A DNA stretch of 64,000 bases from Myxococcus virescens (GTDB lineage: Bacteria; Myxococcota; Myxococcia; Myxococcales; Myxococcaceae). Position 1 is the stretch's first letter. Every line of letters begins with the position of its first letter. A program made the position numbers and the translations under genes. The stretch lies in contig NZ_FNAJ01000008.1 in assembly GCF_900101905.1 (NCBI RefSeq), positions 248,001 to 312,000 of the forward strand. The letters run 5' to 3'. This document shows, one piece after another, positions 17,233-26,639 of this stretch. A model generated the notes under the pieces. That model had not been told where the DNA came from. It did no database searches and saw only the letters and a list, made by a program, of their open reading frames with translations.

Positions 17233-17553
17233 GAGTGCGGCTCCGCTCGAAGAGCGGATGACGCGCTGGTACTCCTGGACTGCCTAACGGTCGATGGTCA
17301 TCCCTACCGAGGCAGAGGGATTGAGATGCTCACCAGGCAGTATCGTCGTCCAGACAGCGGGGCGGACTGGAAGCTTCCGCCGGGAGAGGAAGGAGAGCTG
17401 ATTTCAGACATCGACACACTGGGGGGCTTGGGTCCTCATCCATTGCTGGTACGGCTGAAATTGCGCTCCCAAGGCTTCACCGACGACTACGCCTTCTTCG
17501 TCGCGGGCAAGCCCCCAGCCAGTCGCCCGCCGTCCGCAAGCATTTGCAGGTGA
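17233..17553 (+). pseudogene. fragment of an unrecognised protein
   Basis: An open frame of about 106 residues (ALVLLDCLTVDGHPYRGRGI, then SDIDTLGGLGPHPLLVRLKL and GFTDDYAFFVAGKP) has balanced composition and looks coding, but it begins right after an in-frame stop. The only ATG (17326) lies inside it without a clear ribosome site. It could be a short gene from 17326 (75 residues) or the end of a decayed gene. Family not recognised. Confidence 0.35.
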
Positions 17554-17880
17554 ATTGATGTCAGGTGGAGCGTCATCGAGCAGATGCCGGCCACCATCGA
17601 GCTGGAGCCGCGCGCCCGAGCCTGACGCAGGCGGGGACGGACGTCTAGGATTGGGGTGGACCTGACCCGCCCTGGACGTATGCCTTTCCGAGCATCCAGG
17701 GAAGACGAGTTTTTGGACAGTCTTGCCAGGGAAGGCCCCCTTCCCCTGGACCCTACAGTCATGCGATGTGCAGCGAGTCCTCACGGCCCTTGGGACACAA
17801 CTGTCGTCTGTCTGGACGGCGCGGCTCCGTTGCTTCCGGAAACCCGCGGTCCACCCTGCCTTCGCTCCCCGAGAAGCCTC
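17554..17880. other. 327-bp region upstream of the giant surface protein gene
   Basis: It should contain the promoter of the 17881 gene. The frame of that gene is open back to 17656, but the extra residues are Pro/Arg-rich and do not resemble a signal peptide. No operator-like repeats seen. Confidence 0.4.
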
Positions 17881-20800
17881 ATGCGCGCTCCCGCCCCGTC
17901 TCCGCTCCCAGCGTCCTTCCGTATCGGCTGCCTGCTAGCGCTGTCCCTTGCACTGGCCTGCACCCGCGACGCGCCGACTTCCGCCGCGACGGCGACCCCG
18001 TCGGACGCCGCCCCGGAGGCCCGCGCCCCACAGTCGGAGAGTGCTCCTTTCGACGTGGGCGCCATCATCCGGCAGGTGCACTTCGCCTGGCGCCCGGAGA
18101 ACGGTACGTGGAGCGGCGGCCACTCCACGTACACGGTCCGTTCTGGCGCGGAGGGCCTCACCCTCACGCCCTATCACCACATCCGGAAGCAGGACGTGCC
18201 CCCCGGGCCCGGCGAGGTGACGAATGCAAGCGCTCCCGTCGCACCGCTCGCAGGCGCGCCCCTCACCCTGGGCACGCCCGGCCTGAAGCGTGGAGCGCGG
18301 CCCCTCGGCGACGCCCCCGCCCAGGGACGCGTCGAGCAGGACGGCCACCTCGTCCTCACGCGCGGCGACGTCACCGAACACCTGCGCAACGCCGAGGACG
18401 GAGTGGAGCAATCCTGGGCTTTCGAGCACGCACCCGCGGGCTCCGGCGACCTCATCGTGGAGGTTCCAGTGAAGGGCCTCACGTTCCAGGGCGCCACCGA
18501 CACGGGCCTTCACTTCGCCGACGCCCGCACGGGCCTGGGCTTCCGCTACGGGCACGGCACCTGGGTGGATGGGCGCGGCCATCGCATCCCGGTGGAGGCT
18601 CGCTTCTCCGAGGGCCACATCCAACTTCGCGTCCCGGCCGGAGTGCTGGACGCATCCGCCTACCCGGCGGTGCTCAACCCGCGCATCTCCCCCGAATTTG
18701 GCATGGACACGCCCGTCATCGGCCCGCAGGTCAGAGACCAACGGACCCCGGCGGTGTCGGCCCATGGCTCGTCCTGGCTCGTCGTCTGGCATGACTACGC
18801 ACCGACGACCATGCAGGTCACCGGCACGCGCGTCTCCAGTTCGGGTCAGGTACTGGACGTCAATGGCTTCACCCTCCCCCGTGCAGCGAGTTCCTCCGCC
18901 GGCATGTCCATCACCGCGGGGGCGAACGAGTGGTTCGTCGTCTGGGAGTACGCTTCGGGCATCCATGGCACGAGGGTGAGCCTCGGAGGACAGGTGCTGG
19001 ACCCCTCCGGCATCCTCATCGCCGCGACGACCACCGCCCCGGCCGAGCCGGTCGTCGCCTCGTCGGGCTCGGAGTACTTCGTGGTCTGGCGCGAGAGCCA
19101 CAACTGGGTTTCGGCCATCTACGGCACCCGGCTGTCCACCACGGGGCAGCCGGTGGCAAACCCGGTGCGCATCAGCTCCTCGACGGGCTGGGCCACCACC
19201 CCGGACGTCGCCTTCAACGGCGTGGACTATCTCGTCGTCTGGCAGGAAACCACCAGCACGCAGGCCTTGAACATCCGCGGCGCGCGCGTCTCCTCGGCGG
19301 GCACGCTGCGGGACACGACACCCTTGACTATCTCGGCGATGGACGGAGACCAGCGGCACCCCGCCGTCGCCGCCAACAGCGGCGCGTGGCTCGTCGTCTG
19401 GGAGGACCGGCGCGCCGCCTCCTTTGAAGGGGACATCTACGGCACCGTCGTGTCGGGCACGGGCTCGGTGCTCTCCCCCAATGGACAGGTCCTCGCGCCG
19501 CTCAGCGGGAGCCAGAGCTACCCGGACGTCGCCGCCCGGGGGTACGGATGGTTTGTCGTCTGGGAGGATGCCCGGTCCAGCTACCCGGACATCTACGGCA
19601 CGGGGGTGGGCTGGGACGGAACGCCGTCCTACCGGGGCCCCGTCGCGGTGTCTACGGAGGCTCGGGCCGAGTACCTGCCGTCTGTGGCGTCCAGCGGCGG
19701 GGACCTGCTCGTCGTATGGTACGAGGCCCACACCGGCGGCTACGACGTCCATGGCGCGCGCGTGACGACACAGGACATGGTCAGGGACACCACCAGCCTC
19801 CTCCTGAGCACCTCACCCAATGACCAGTACGCCCCCGCGGTGGCTCGCACCGGCACCGACTACCTCGTCGTCTGGCGGGATAACCGCGCGGGCGAGTCGG
19901 ACATCTACGGCGTCCGGGTGACGAGCCAGGGCGTGGTCCTGGATCCGTCGGGCCTGCCCCTGTGCACGGTAAGGGGCGAGCAGGACAACCCGACGGTCGC
20001 CTCCAACGGCACGGACTGGATGGTGGCCTGGGACGACAACCGCAGCGACGACGACGACGAAATCATCCATGGCGTGCGCGTGTCCCGGGCGGGCGAAATC
20101 CGCACGGGCTGGAGCATCAGTATGCTTCCCTATGCCATACGCAAGCCGGCGTTGGCCTCCGACGGCACGGACTGGTACGTCGTCTGGGAGGACGAACGGA
20201 ACGCGCTCAATGGCGCAGCCTCGTGGGACATCTTCGGCGCGAGGGTGACCGCGGCGGGCACCATCACACCGACCTACGGAACGAACCTCACCCCGAGCGT
20301 CTCAGGAGGGCAGACGGACCCCGCCATCGCCTTCAACGGCACGGATTATCTAGTTGCCTGGACGGACTACCGGAATAGCTCCACCACCCGCTACGACATC
20401 TATGCCGCGCGCGTGTCCCGCACAGGCACGGTGAGCGCGGTGGGGGGCTTCGTGCTCAGCAATGCCTCGGGCAGCCAGGCGGCACCGGCGGTGGCCTCCG
20501 CGGGGAGGGACTGGCTCGTCGTCTGGCACGACGAGCGGAGCGCCGGGCAGGACATCTACGGCACGCGCGTCTCCGCCGCGGGCGCAGTGATGGAGCCGTC
20601 TGGGTTGGCCATTGCCACGACGTCCACCGCCCAGCGCAATCCCACCGTGGCCTCGGACGGAGCAAACTACTTCGTCGCCTGGGAGGAGCAGACCACCAGC
20701 AGCAACCAGGACATCCACGGCGCGCGGGTGTCCGGCGCCACAGGGGCGCTCCTTGATGCCCCCTTCCCCATCGCCGCGTCGCCGCAAAACGAGGTGCTGC

Positions 20801-23800
20801 CCGCCGCAGCCTCGCATGCGCCGTCCCAATTCCTGCTGATGTACCAGCGCACCGACCCGGCAGCCACCTCGCTAGCCGAGCGCATCCGGGCGCGGACCGT
20901 CACCTTCAACCGTGCGCCGGTGGCCGAGGCGCTGACGCTGACCACCACCGAGGACGTGCCCATCCCCGTCCCCCTGGCGGCGACGGATGCGGACGGTGAT
21001 GCCGTCACCTTCACCACCGTCACGCCTCCGTCACAGGGCCTGCTCTCCGGAACAATGCCCATTCTCACGTACACGCCCTTCCCCAATTTCAACGGCGCCG
21101 ACAGCTTCACCTACCGCGCGACGGATACCTCGGGAGAGAGCTCCGCGGTCGTCACCGTGTCGCTGACGATAACGCCGGTGAACGACCCGCCCATCGGCGT
21201 GCCGGTCACCCTCCAGCTAGACGAGGACACGCCGGTGGACCTACAGCCGCTTGTGGGGGTCGATCCGGATGGCGAGGCCATCACCATCAGCGTGCAGACC
21301 CTGCCCGAGCACGGCACGCTGACGGGGACGCCCCCGAACCTCCGGTACACGCCCGCGCCGAACTACCACGGCACGGACAGCTTCACGTTCATCGTGACGG
21401 ATGCCTCGGGGCTCGCGTCCGACCCCATCCTGGTGTCCATCACCGTGCGGCCCTGGAATGACGTTCCCCTAGCGCTCGCGCAGAGCGCCTCGCTGGACCA
21501 GGACACGAGCGTGGACCTCATGCTGGAAGGCTTGGACGTGGACGGGGACCCGCTCACCTTCCACATCGACAGGGCTCCCGCACACGGCACCCTGAGCGGC
21601 ACGGCGCCCAACGTGCGGTACACGCCGGCCCCGGGTTACCGTGGCCCGGACACCTTCACCTTCCGGGTGCGGGATGGGGAGTGGAGTTCGGAGAGCGCCA
21701 CGGTGAGTCTCTCCGTAAGGGCCGTCAACGTGGCCCCCGTGGCCCATGCGCAGTCGGCCACGCTGCGCGAAGACTCGGTCCTGCCGCTCACGCTCTCCGG
21801 GAGCGACGCGGATGGCGACGCGCTGACGTACGCCATCGTCACCGGGCCCGCCCATGGCGCCCTGAGCGGCACGCATCCGGAGGTCACGTACACGCCCGCA
21901 GCGAACTTCCACGGGAGTGACAGCTTCAGCTTCATCGTGAGGGATGCGTCGGGCGTGGCCTCCTCGCCCGCCACCGTGGACCTCACCGTGACGGCCGACA
22001 ACGACGCGCCCGTCGCGCAGGCGCAGGCGGCGGAGACGGAGGAGGACGTGGCGATCCTCCTCACCCTCGCGGGCTCCGACGTAGACGGGGATGCGCTCAC
22101 CTTCACGGTGTCGACGCTGCCGGAGCACGGCACGCTCAGCGGCACGCCGCCGGACGTGACGTACACGCCTCACGAGGACTTCCACGGGGAGGACGGCTTC
22201 ACGTTCCAGGTGACGGACGCCGCGGGCACCAGCTCCGTGTCCGCGCGGGTATCGGTGACGGTGACGCCGGTGAACGACACTCCAGTGGCTCAGGCGAAGA
22301 TCGTCCAAGTGGATGAGGACGGGTGGACGGACTTCGTGCTTGAGGGGCAGGACGCAGAACGCGAAGCGGTCGGCTATACCGTGCGGACGCAGCCGCTCCA
22401 CGGTGTGCTAACGGGAACACCTCCAGCTCTACGGTACACGCCCGCAGCCGACTTCCACGGAGAGGACGGCTTCACGTTCACCGTCTCGGATGAATCGGGC
22501 GCCGAGTCCGCTCCGGCCACGGTGACCCTCACCGTCTCACCCGTGAATGACGCGCCGGTGGCTCTCGTGCAGAGCGCATCGGTGGACGAGGACACGGGGC
22601 TGGACCTGGTGCTGCGTGGCTCGGATGTGGACGGGGACACGCTCACCTTCACCATCACCATTCCGCCCGCGCACGGCACGCTGAGCGGCACCCCTCCCGA
22701 GGTGACGTACACGCCCGCAGCCGACTTCCACGGAGAGGACGGCTTCACCTTCGTCATTCGCGACAGTGAGGGAGCCACCTCGCAACCGGCCACGGTGTCG
22801 CTGAGGGTGCGGCCGACGAGCGACGTCCCCGTGGCAGCGGCCCAGTCGTGCGAGACGAACGAGGACACCTCCGTATCCCTCTCGCTGACCGGCACGGACG
22901 CGGATGGACAGACACTCACCTTCACGGTGGCCAGCCAGCCCAAGCACGGCACCCTGACCGGCACGCCGCCGGAGGTGACGTACCTCCCGACCGCGGACTT
23001 CCATGGCGCCGATGGTTTCACATTCACCGTGTCCGATGGAGAGTCCACTTCCACGGCCACCGTGTCCCTCACCGTACGCCCGGTGAATGACGCCCCCATT
23101 GCACTCGACCAGATGCTGCAGGTAGAGCCCAACCTCACCGCGCTGACGCTCGCGGGCACCGACGTGGACGGCGACACGCTCACCTTCGCCATCCACACAC
23201 CGCCCGAGCACGGCACGCTCGGCGGCACCCTGCCCGAGCTGACCTTCACCCCGGCAGAGGGCTTCCGCGGCACCACGGCCTTCACCTTCACAACCTCGGA
23301 CGGCCTCGCCACCTCGGCACCGGCCACGGTGACGCTGCGCGTGGGAAACAGCGCGCCCGTGGTGGCCGTCGCTCTCCAGACGCAGCGCCCCTTCGAAGGC
23401 GAGGCGCTCCACTTCCAGACCTCCGCCGCGGACGCCAATGGCGACGCCCTCACCTTCACGTGGGACTTCGGCGACGGCGCCACCTCCGAGGAAGCCAGCC
23501 CCATCCACGCCTACACCAACGAAGGCACCTACGAAGCGGTGCTCACCGTGACGGACGGCATCGACACCGTGCAGCAGTCCTGGGTGATGGAAGTGCGGAA
23601 CGCTGCTCCGGTGCTGGTGCCGGTGGCGGCCCCTGCCCACGCAGATGAGGGCGAGGCGCTCACCTTCCACGTCCAGGCGAGCGATAGCGGCGAGCAGGAC
23701 ACCCTCACCTTCACCTGGGACTTCGGCGACGGAAGCGCGCCGGCCTCCGGGCCGGAGGCCACTCACACGTACGCCGACAACGGCCTCTACACCGTGAAGG

Positions 23801-24261
23801 TCACCGTGACAGACGACGCGGGCGCCTTCTCGCAGGAGGTGCGCGAAGTGCAGGTGGCCAACCGGCCCCCGATCCCCGAGCCAGTGCCCGCCCAGACGCT
23901 CCGCGGTGGCGACGTAGTGTCGCTCCAGTTGAAGGCCACGGACGCGGCGGGCGAACGGGACCCTCTGACCTGGAACCTCGTCGAGGGCCCAGGCACCGTG
24001 ACGCCCGAGGGCCTCTACACGTGGACGACCGAGGCCCGCACTTGGGGCCACTTTCCCGTGCACATCCGCGTGACGGATGACGACGAGGGCAGTACGGATC
24101 TCGTTCTCGACCTCACCATCCACAAGCAACTCCCGCTCATCCTGCCGCCGGACAGCGGCTGCGGCTGCGCCTCCAGCCAGGGCGGCGCAGCCTCCTCGGC
24201 GGCCCTGCTGTTCGTGATGGCCCTGTGCGCCTCCCGCCGCAAGCGAGGAGCCTATCGGTAG
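17881..24261 (+). CDS. giant repeat surface lipoprotein with MYXO-CTERM tail
   Basis: A 2126-residue exported protein. The N-terminal signal has lipobox LALAC (Cys27). After a 240-residue lead domain come 13 repeats of about 50 residues with the core YLVVWxDxR...DIYGxRV, probably forming beta-propeller blades (about residues 290-1000). Nine cadherin-like tandem repeats of about 90 residues follow (about 1010-1820; each has DADGD, HGTLSGTPP and DFHGxDxFTF and ends PVNDAP). Two PKD domains (WDFGDG) and one Ig-like domain come next. The end is a MYXO-CTERM sorting tail: a GCGC motif, a hydrophobic helix and the basic end RRKRGAYR. Such proteins are surface-anchored adhesins or scaffolds. Having both a lipobox and a MYXO-CTERM tail is odd. 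The ATG at 17881 follows a GAGAAG site. Confidence 0.92.
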   Translation: MRAPAPSPLPASFRIGCLLALSLALACTRDAPTSAATATPSDAAPEARAPQSESAPFDVGAIIRQVHFAWRPENGTWSGGHSTYTVRSGAEGLTLTPYHHIRKQDVPPGPGEVTNASAPVAPLAGAPLTLGTPGLKRGARPLGDAPAQGRVEQDGHLVLTRGDVTEHLRNAEDGVEQSWAFEHAPAGSGDLIVEVPVKGLTFQGATDTGLHFADARTGLGFRYGHGTWVDGRGHRIPVEARFSEGHIQLRVPAGVLDASAYPAVLNPRISPEFGMDTPVIGPQVRDQRTPAVSAHGSSWLVVWHDYAPTTMQVTGTRVSSSGQVLDVNGFTLPRAASSSAGMSITAGANEWFVVWEYASGIHGTRVSLGGQVLDPSGILIAATTTAPAEPVVASSGSEYFVVWRESHNWVSAIYGTRLSTTGQPVANPVRISSSTGWATTPDVAFNGVDYLVVWQETTSTQALNIRGARVSSAGTLRDTTPLTISAMDGDQRHPAVAANSGAWLVVWEDRRAASFEGDIYGTVVSGTGSVLSPNGQVLAPLSGSQSYPDVAARGYGWFVVWEDARSSYPDIYGTGVGWDGTPSYRGPVAVSTEARAEYLPSVASSGGDLLVVWYEAHTGGYDVHGARVTTQDMVRDTTSLLLSTSPNDQYAPAVARTGTDYLVVWRDNRAGESDIYGVRVTSQGVVLDPSGLPLCTVRGEQDNPTVASNGTDWMVAWDDNRSDDDDEIIHGVRVSRAGEIRTGWSISMLPYAIRKPALASDGTDWYVVWEDERNALNGAASWDIFGARVTAAGTITPTYGTNLTPSVSGGQTDPAIAFNGTDYLVAWTDYRNSSTTRYDIYAARVSRTGTVSAVGGFVLSNASGSQAAPAVASAGRDWLVVWHDERSAGQDIYGTRVSAAGAVMEPSGLAIATTSTAQRNPTVASDGANYFVAWEEQTTSSNQDIHGARVSGATGALLDAPFPIAASPQNEVLPAAASHAPSQFLLMYQRTDPAATSLAERIRARTVTFNRAPVAEALTLTTTEDVPIPVPLAATDADGDAVTFTTVTPPSQGLLSGTMPILTYTPFPNFNGADSFTYRATDTSGESSAVVTVSLTITPVNDPPIGVPVTLQLDEDTPVDLQPLVGVDPDGEAITISVQTLPEHGTLTGTPPNLRYTPAPNYHGTDSFTFIVTDASGLASDPILVSITVRPWNDVPLALAQSASLDQDTSVDLMLEGLDVDGDPLTFHIDRAPAHGTLSGTAPNVRYTPAPGYRGPDTFTFRVRDGEWSSESATVSLSVRAVNVAPVAHAQSATLREDSVLPLTLSGSDADGDALTYAIVTGPAHGALSGTHPEVTYTPAANFHGSDSFSFIVRDASGVASSPATVDLTVTADNDAPVAQAQAAETEEDVAILLTLAGSDVDGDALTFTVSTLPEHGTLSGTPPDVTYTPHEDFHGEDGFTFQVTDAAGTSSVSARVSVTVTPVNDTPVAQAKIVQVDEDGWTDFVLEGQDAEREAVGYTVRTQPLHGVLTGTPPALRYTPAADFHGEDGFTFTVSDESGAESAPATVTLTVSPVNDAPVALVQSASVDEDTGLDLVLRGSDVDGDTLTFTITIPPAHGTLSGTPPEVTYTPAADFHGEDGFTFVIRDSEGATSQPATVSLRVRPTSDVPVAAAQSCETNEDTSVSLSLTGTDADGQTLTFTVASQPKHGTLTGTPPEVTYLPTADFHGADGFTFTVSDGESTSTATVSLTVRPVNDAPIALDQMLQVEPNLTALTLAGTDVDGDTLTFAIHTPPEHGTLGGTLPELTFTPAEGFRGTTAFTFTTSDGLATSAPATVTLRVGNSAPVVAVALQTQRPFEGEALHFQTSAADANGDALTFTWDFGDGATSEEASPIHAYTNEGTYEAVLTVTDGIDTVQQSWVMEVRNAAPVLVPVAAPAHADEGEALTFHVQASDSGEQDTLTFTWDFGDGSAPASGPEATHTYADNGLYTVKVTVTDDAGAFSQEVREVQVANRPPIPEPVPAQTLRGGDVVSLQLKATDAAGERDPLTWNLVEGPGTVTPEGLYTWTTEARTWGHFPVHIRVTDDDEGSTDLVLDLTIHKQLPLILPPDSGCGCASSQGGAASSAALLFVMALCASRRKRGAYR
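20911..23345 (+). repeat. nine tandem cadherin-like repeats, about 270 bp each
   Basis: Within the giant surface protein gene, nine consecutive units of about 87-91 codons share the same skeleton. The most similar neighbours (units 5-8) also share long stretches at DNA level, for example around 22190, 22460 and 22730, which would allow recombination to change copy number. Confidence 0.85.
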
Positions 24262-24491
24262 GCAGGTCTTCTTTGGGTACCTCACGCTCGTAGTGCCCTG
24301 GGTCCAACTCCGCGCCGTCGAGCGCGTCTACGCGTACAAGACGTGCGAGTCCCCGCCTATGCCCATCTGCCGCAGGTGACGCTGGAGAGCCCCAAGCCGA
24401 AGGGCGAGCGCACCACCTCGTGGTTCACGCGCTGGTGAACGTGGGGTTCCAGAAGTGCCAGGCCCGCCACTGCATCGCGCAGGTGAAGTAG
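24262..24491 (+). pseudogene. decayed plus-strand gene, at least two frameshifts
   Basis: Three protein-like pieces lie in successive frames: VFFGYLTLVVPWVQLRAVER with KTCESPPMP, then VTLESPKPKGERTTSWFTRW, then ALVNVGFQKCQARHCIAQVK ending at TAG 24489-24491. Each is interrupted by a frame change. The composition suggests a small Cys-containing exported protein. The family is not recognised. Confidence 0.4.
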
Positions 24492-24848
24492 CGGGCCTGG
24501 GACGACGGGCCCTGCGTCACGGGCCCCGAGCCCGCACCACGGCGTGGTGAAGAGCGAGCTGAACGCATCCGCGCGGGCCCTGGGCAGTGCCTCCCGAGAG
24601 TGGAACGGGTCGGGGATGGCGTAGAAGGCGGAGATCGACGGCGTCGCGAGCGGGTGCGCGTCCACGGCCCTGCCCGTATAGGCCGGCAGGCGCCACTCGA
24701 GCGGGAACTCCGTCCGGCGCGTCGGCGGCATCACGCCATCTAGCGGCAGGGACGCGACACCATCCGCGGTGAAGTCGAAGGCCCCCACCTCCACCGCGCG
24801 GCCCACGGCGGCTAACCTGGAAGCCGCATTCAGCATCCACCGGAACAT
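24357..24848 (-). CDS. possible hypothetical protein or gene remnant
   Basis: The minus strand from the ATG at 24848 gives 163 residues. The first 110 have balanced, protein-like composition (for example VEVGAFDFTADGVASLPLDG and TPSISAFYAIPDPF), but the C-terminal part overlaps the decayed plus-strand gene and is His/Val-rich. No ribosome site precedes the ATG, and the upstream frame is the shadow of the next gene. It may be the body of a gene that has lost its start. Family not recognised. Confidence 0.35.
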   Translation of the reverse strand: MFRWMLNAASRLAAVGRAVEVGAFDFTADGVASLPLDGVMPPTRRTEFPLEWRLPAYTGRAVDAHPLATPSISAFYAIPDPFHSREALPRARADAFSSLFTTPWCGLGARDAGPVVPGPLLHLRDAVAGLALLEPHVHQRVNHEVVRSPFGLGLSSVTCGRWA

Positions 24849-24908
24849 CTGTGCGACCGGGGCCGGAACGCGCCGCACGTCAACCGCACCGTCTATGATT
24901 ATCCGGAC

Positions 24909-25880
24909 ATGCCTCCTTCCAGAGCCTTTCTTCTCATTCCTTCCGTCATCCTCTTCGGTGTGACCAGCGCGCGGGCACAGCCATACGAACGTACACGCTA
25001 CGAAGGGCTGGAGTTGTGCCGCGGCGACAGGACCGTGACCTATGCGATGACCACCTCGGGTGGCCACCCGACCGCTGAAGAAAGGGCCGCGGTTACCGCC
25101 GCGTTCAACACCTGGAACCAGGCCGTGGCCAGTTGCTCGGACCTGGTGTTCACACCCGGCGACGATGTACCCCATCCCGCACCGCGACCGCTCGACGGGA
25201 AGATGCTGGTGACCTTCCGCCAGGTGAACTGCCCGGACATCGTCCCCGATGACGATGCCTGCTGGCAGAATGAATCCTGTCCCGACAAGTATGACTGTTG
25301 GCCCTTCGCGCCAAGGGACGTCGTCGAGGAGACGAGCTATTTCCGGATGTCCACCGGTGAGATTCTCGGCACCGAGCTCAGCCTCAACAACAGCAATGGC
25401 ATGCTCACGACGCTGGACGGTCCCCCTTGCGACGAGGGAGTCATCGAGCCCGGCTGCGTCATCGGAGATGTCCAGAGCCTGGTGACACGCTCCATCGGCG
25501 AGGGGCTGGGGTTCGCCCTGCTGACACGCACTGATTCCACGATGTCTCGCGTCCTGCCATGGGGCGATACGCAGAAGCGCATCATCGACCCTGGCACGCT
25601 CCAAGGCATCTGCGAGACCTACCCTCGAGGACTGCCAACCCCCGGGTGCGTCATCTCAACGGATGGCGGCGTCCCGGATGGAGGGGACGGCGTCCCGTCC
25701 GGCGATGGTGGCGTGCCGGAGGCTGACGGGGGTGTCCCGGACGCTGGTGCCAGCCCCCCTGACGGCGATGGCGGCGCTCCGTCCAAATCTGGCTGCACCA
25801 CCACCTCCTCGGTGCCACTCCTCGGAGCGCTCATACTCCTGCTGGGAGCTCGACGCACTGGGCAACGCTCACGGGGCTGA
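24909..25880 (+). CDS. matrixin-like protein lacking the zinc motif, MYXO-CTERM tail
   Basis: A 323-residue exported protein. After a signal peptide ending near SARA/QP, the region CRGDRTVTYAMTT ... AAVTAAFNTWNQAVASCSDL is the typical start of matrixin-type metzincin proteases in myxobacteria. The place of the zinc helix HExxHxxGxxH (residues 194-204) reads R-S-I-G-E-G-L-G-F-A-L: all three His and the catalytic Glu are lost, while Gly201 and the following DSTMS, close to the DxTMS seen after real motifs, remain. It is therefore probably a non-catalytic paralogue. Residues 235-290 form a GGVPDGGDG-type linker, and the tail is Cys, a hydrophobic helix and Arg-rich residues, a MYXO-CTERM-like sorting signal. 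Six Cys in the middle domain suggest disulfides. Confidence 0.75.
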   Translation: MPPSRAFLLIPSVILFGVTSARAQPYERTRYEGLELCRGDRTVTYAMTTSGGHPTAEERAAVTAAFNTWNQAVASCSDLVFTPGDDVPHPAPRPLDGKMLVTFRQVNCPDIVPDDDACWQNESCPDKYDCWPFAPRDVVEETSYFRMSTGEILGTELSLNNSNGMLTTLDGPPCDEGVIEPGCVIGDVQSLVTRSIGEGLGFALLTRTDSTMSRVLPWGDTQKRIIDPGTLQGICETYPRGLPTPGCVISTDGGVPDGGDGVPSGDGGVPEADGGVPDAGASPPDGDGGAPSKSGCTTTSSVPLLGALILLLGARRTGQRSRG

Positions 25881-26100
25881 ACACGGACACGGGCTCGGGG
25901 TTGTCGCTCCAGATGACGGATGGGTTCGGGCAGGGCTGGACGGTGGCCTACAACGCGTCCTGTCCTTCCTCGGCGCCTCCTGAAGCGCCATCCTCGCCTC
26001 CTCGCCCGCCTGGGGGAGCACGGCGCGACAGGAGGTCCCTGTCGTGCCGCCCATCGCCGACCCCATCGCGTCGACCAGGAGGCTGGGCGAGAATCTGGCC

Positions 26101-26619
26101 ATGCCGATCCTGCCGAAAGAGCGAGACCCCAGGTTGATCACGATTCGTCGTGGCGGGAGCCTGACCGACGAGGACCACCACCTGCTCGCGGAGTGGGCTG
26201 CCCTCTGCGCGGAGCACGTCCTGCCCTTCTTCGAAAGCGCGTGCCCTGAGGACGCGCGCCCACGTGACGCCATCGCCGTGGGACGGGCGTGGATCAGGGG
26301 CGAAGTGCGGATGCGTGACGCCCACCAAACCGCGTTCGTGGCCAACGCCGCGGCTCGTGGGTTGCCTGACCCGGCCAGGTTCGCGGCTCTCGCGGCAGGC
26401 CAGGCGGTGGCCGTCGCCCACGTCGCAGCGCACTACTTGGGCGCGGCGGCGTACGCCATCCGGGCCGCCGCCGCGTCGGTCGCCGTGGGTAACGCAGAAG
26501 GCGCCCGTCTGCAGGAGCTCGGATGGCAGCGGGAACGGCTCCCCGCCACCCTCCGTGAGCTGGTCCTCGAAGACCAGCGGACGCGGAACGACATCTGCTG
26601 GGGCGTCTTCACCGGGTGA
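26101..26619 (+). CDS. Imm5-like putative immunity protein
   Basis: A 172-residue, helix-rich soluble protein. The pattern AALCAEHVLPFFE, then RPRDAIAVGRAWIRGEV, then a run of Ala-rich helices including QAVAVAHVAAHYLGAAAYA resembles the Imm5 family of putative immunity proteins, which are found beside polymorphic toxins and in many actinobacteria and myxobacteria. No toxin gene or Rhs/VgrG gene is next to it, so here it is an orphan. The ATG at 26101 fits the family start; a GTG at 26044 would add 19 residues. The 220 bases upstream contain only a short unrecognised coding-like scrap. The family call is from memory of its pattern and is moderately sure. Confidence 0.6.
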   Translation: MPILPKERDPRLITIRRGGSLTDEDHHLLAEWAALCAEHVLPFFESACPEDARPRDAIAVGRAWIRGEVRMRDAHQTAFVANAAARGLPDPARFAALAAGQAVAVAHVAAHYLGAAAYAIRAAAASVAVGNAEGARLQELGWQRERLPATLRELVLEDQRTRNDICWGVFTG

Positions 26620-26639
26620 CGCAGGCCCGAGGCTTCACG

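Noticed and set aside
17935..19752. 605-residue minus-strand frame opposite the giant surface protein
   Set aside because: Composition is that of an antisense frame of WxxW repeats; no start context or domain.
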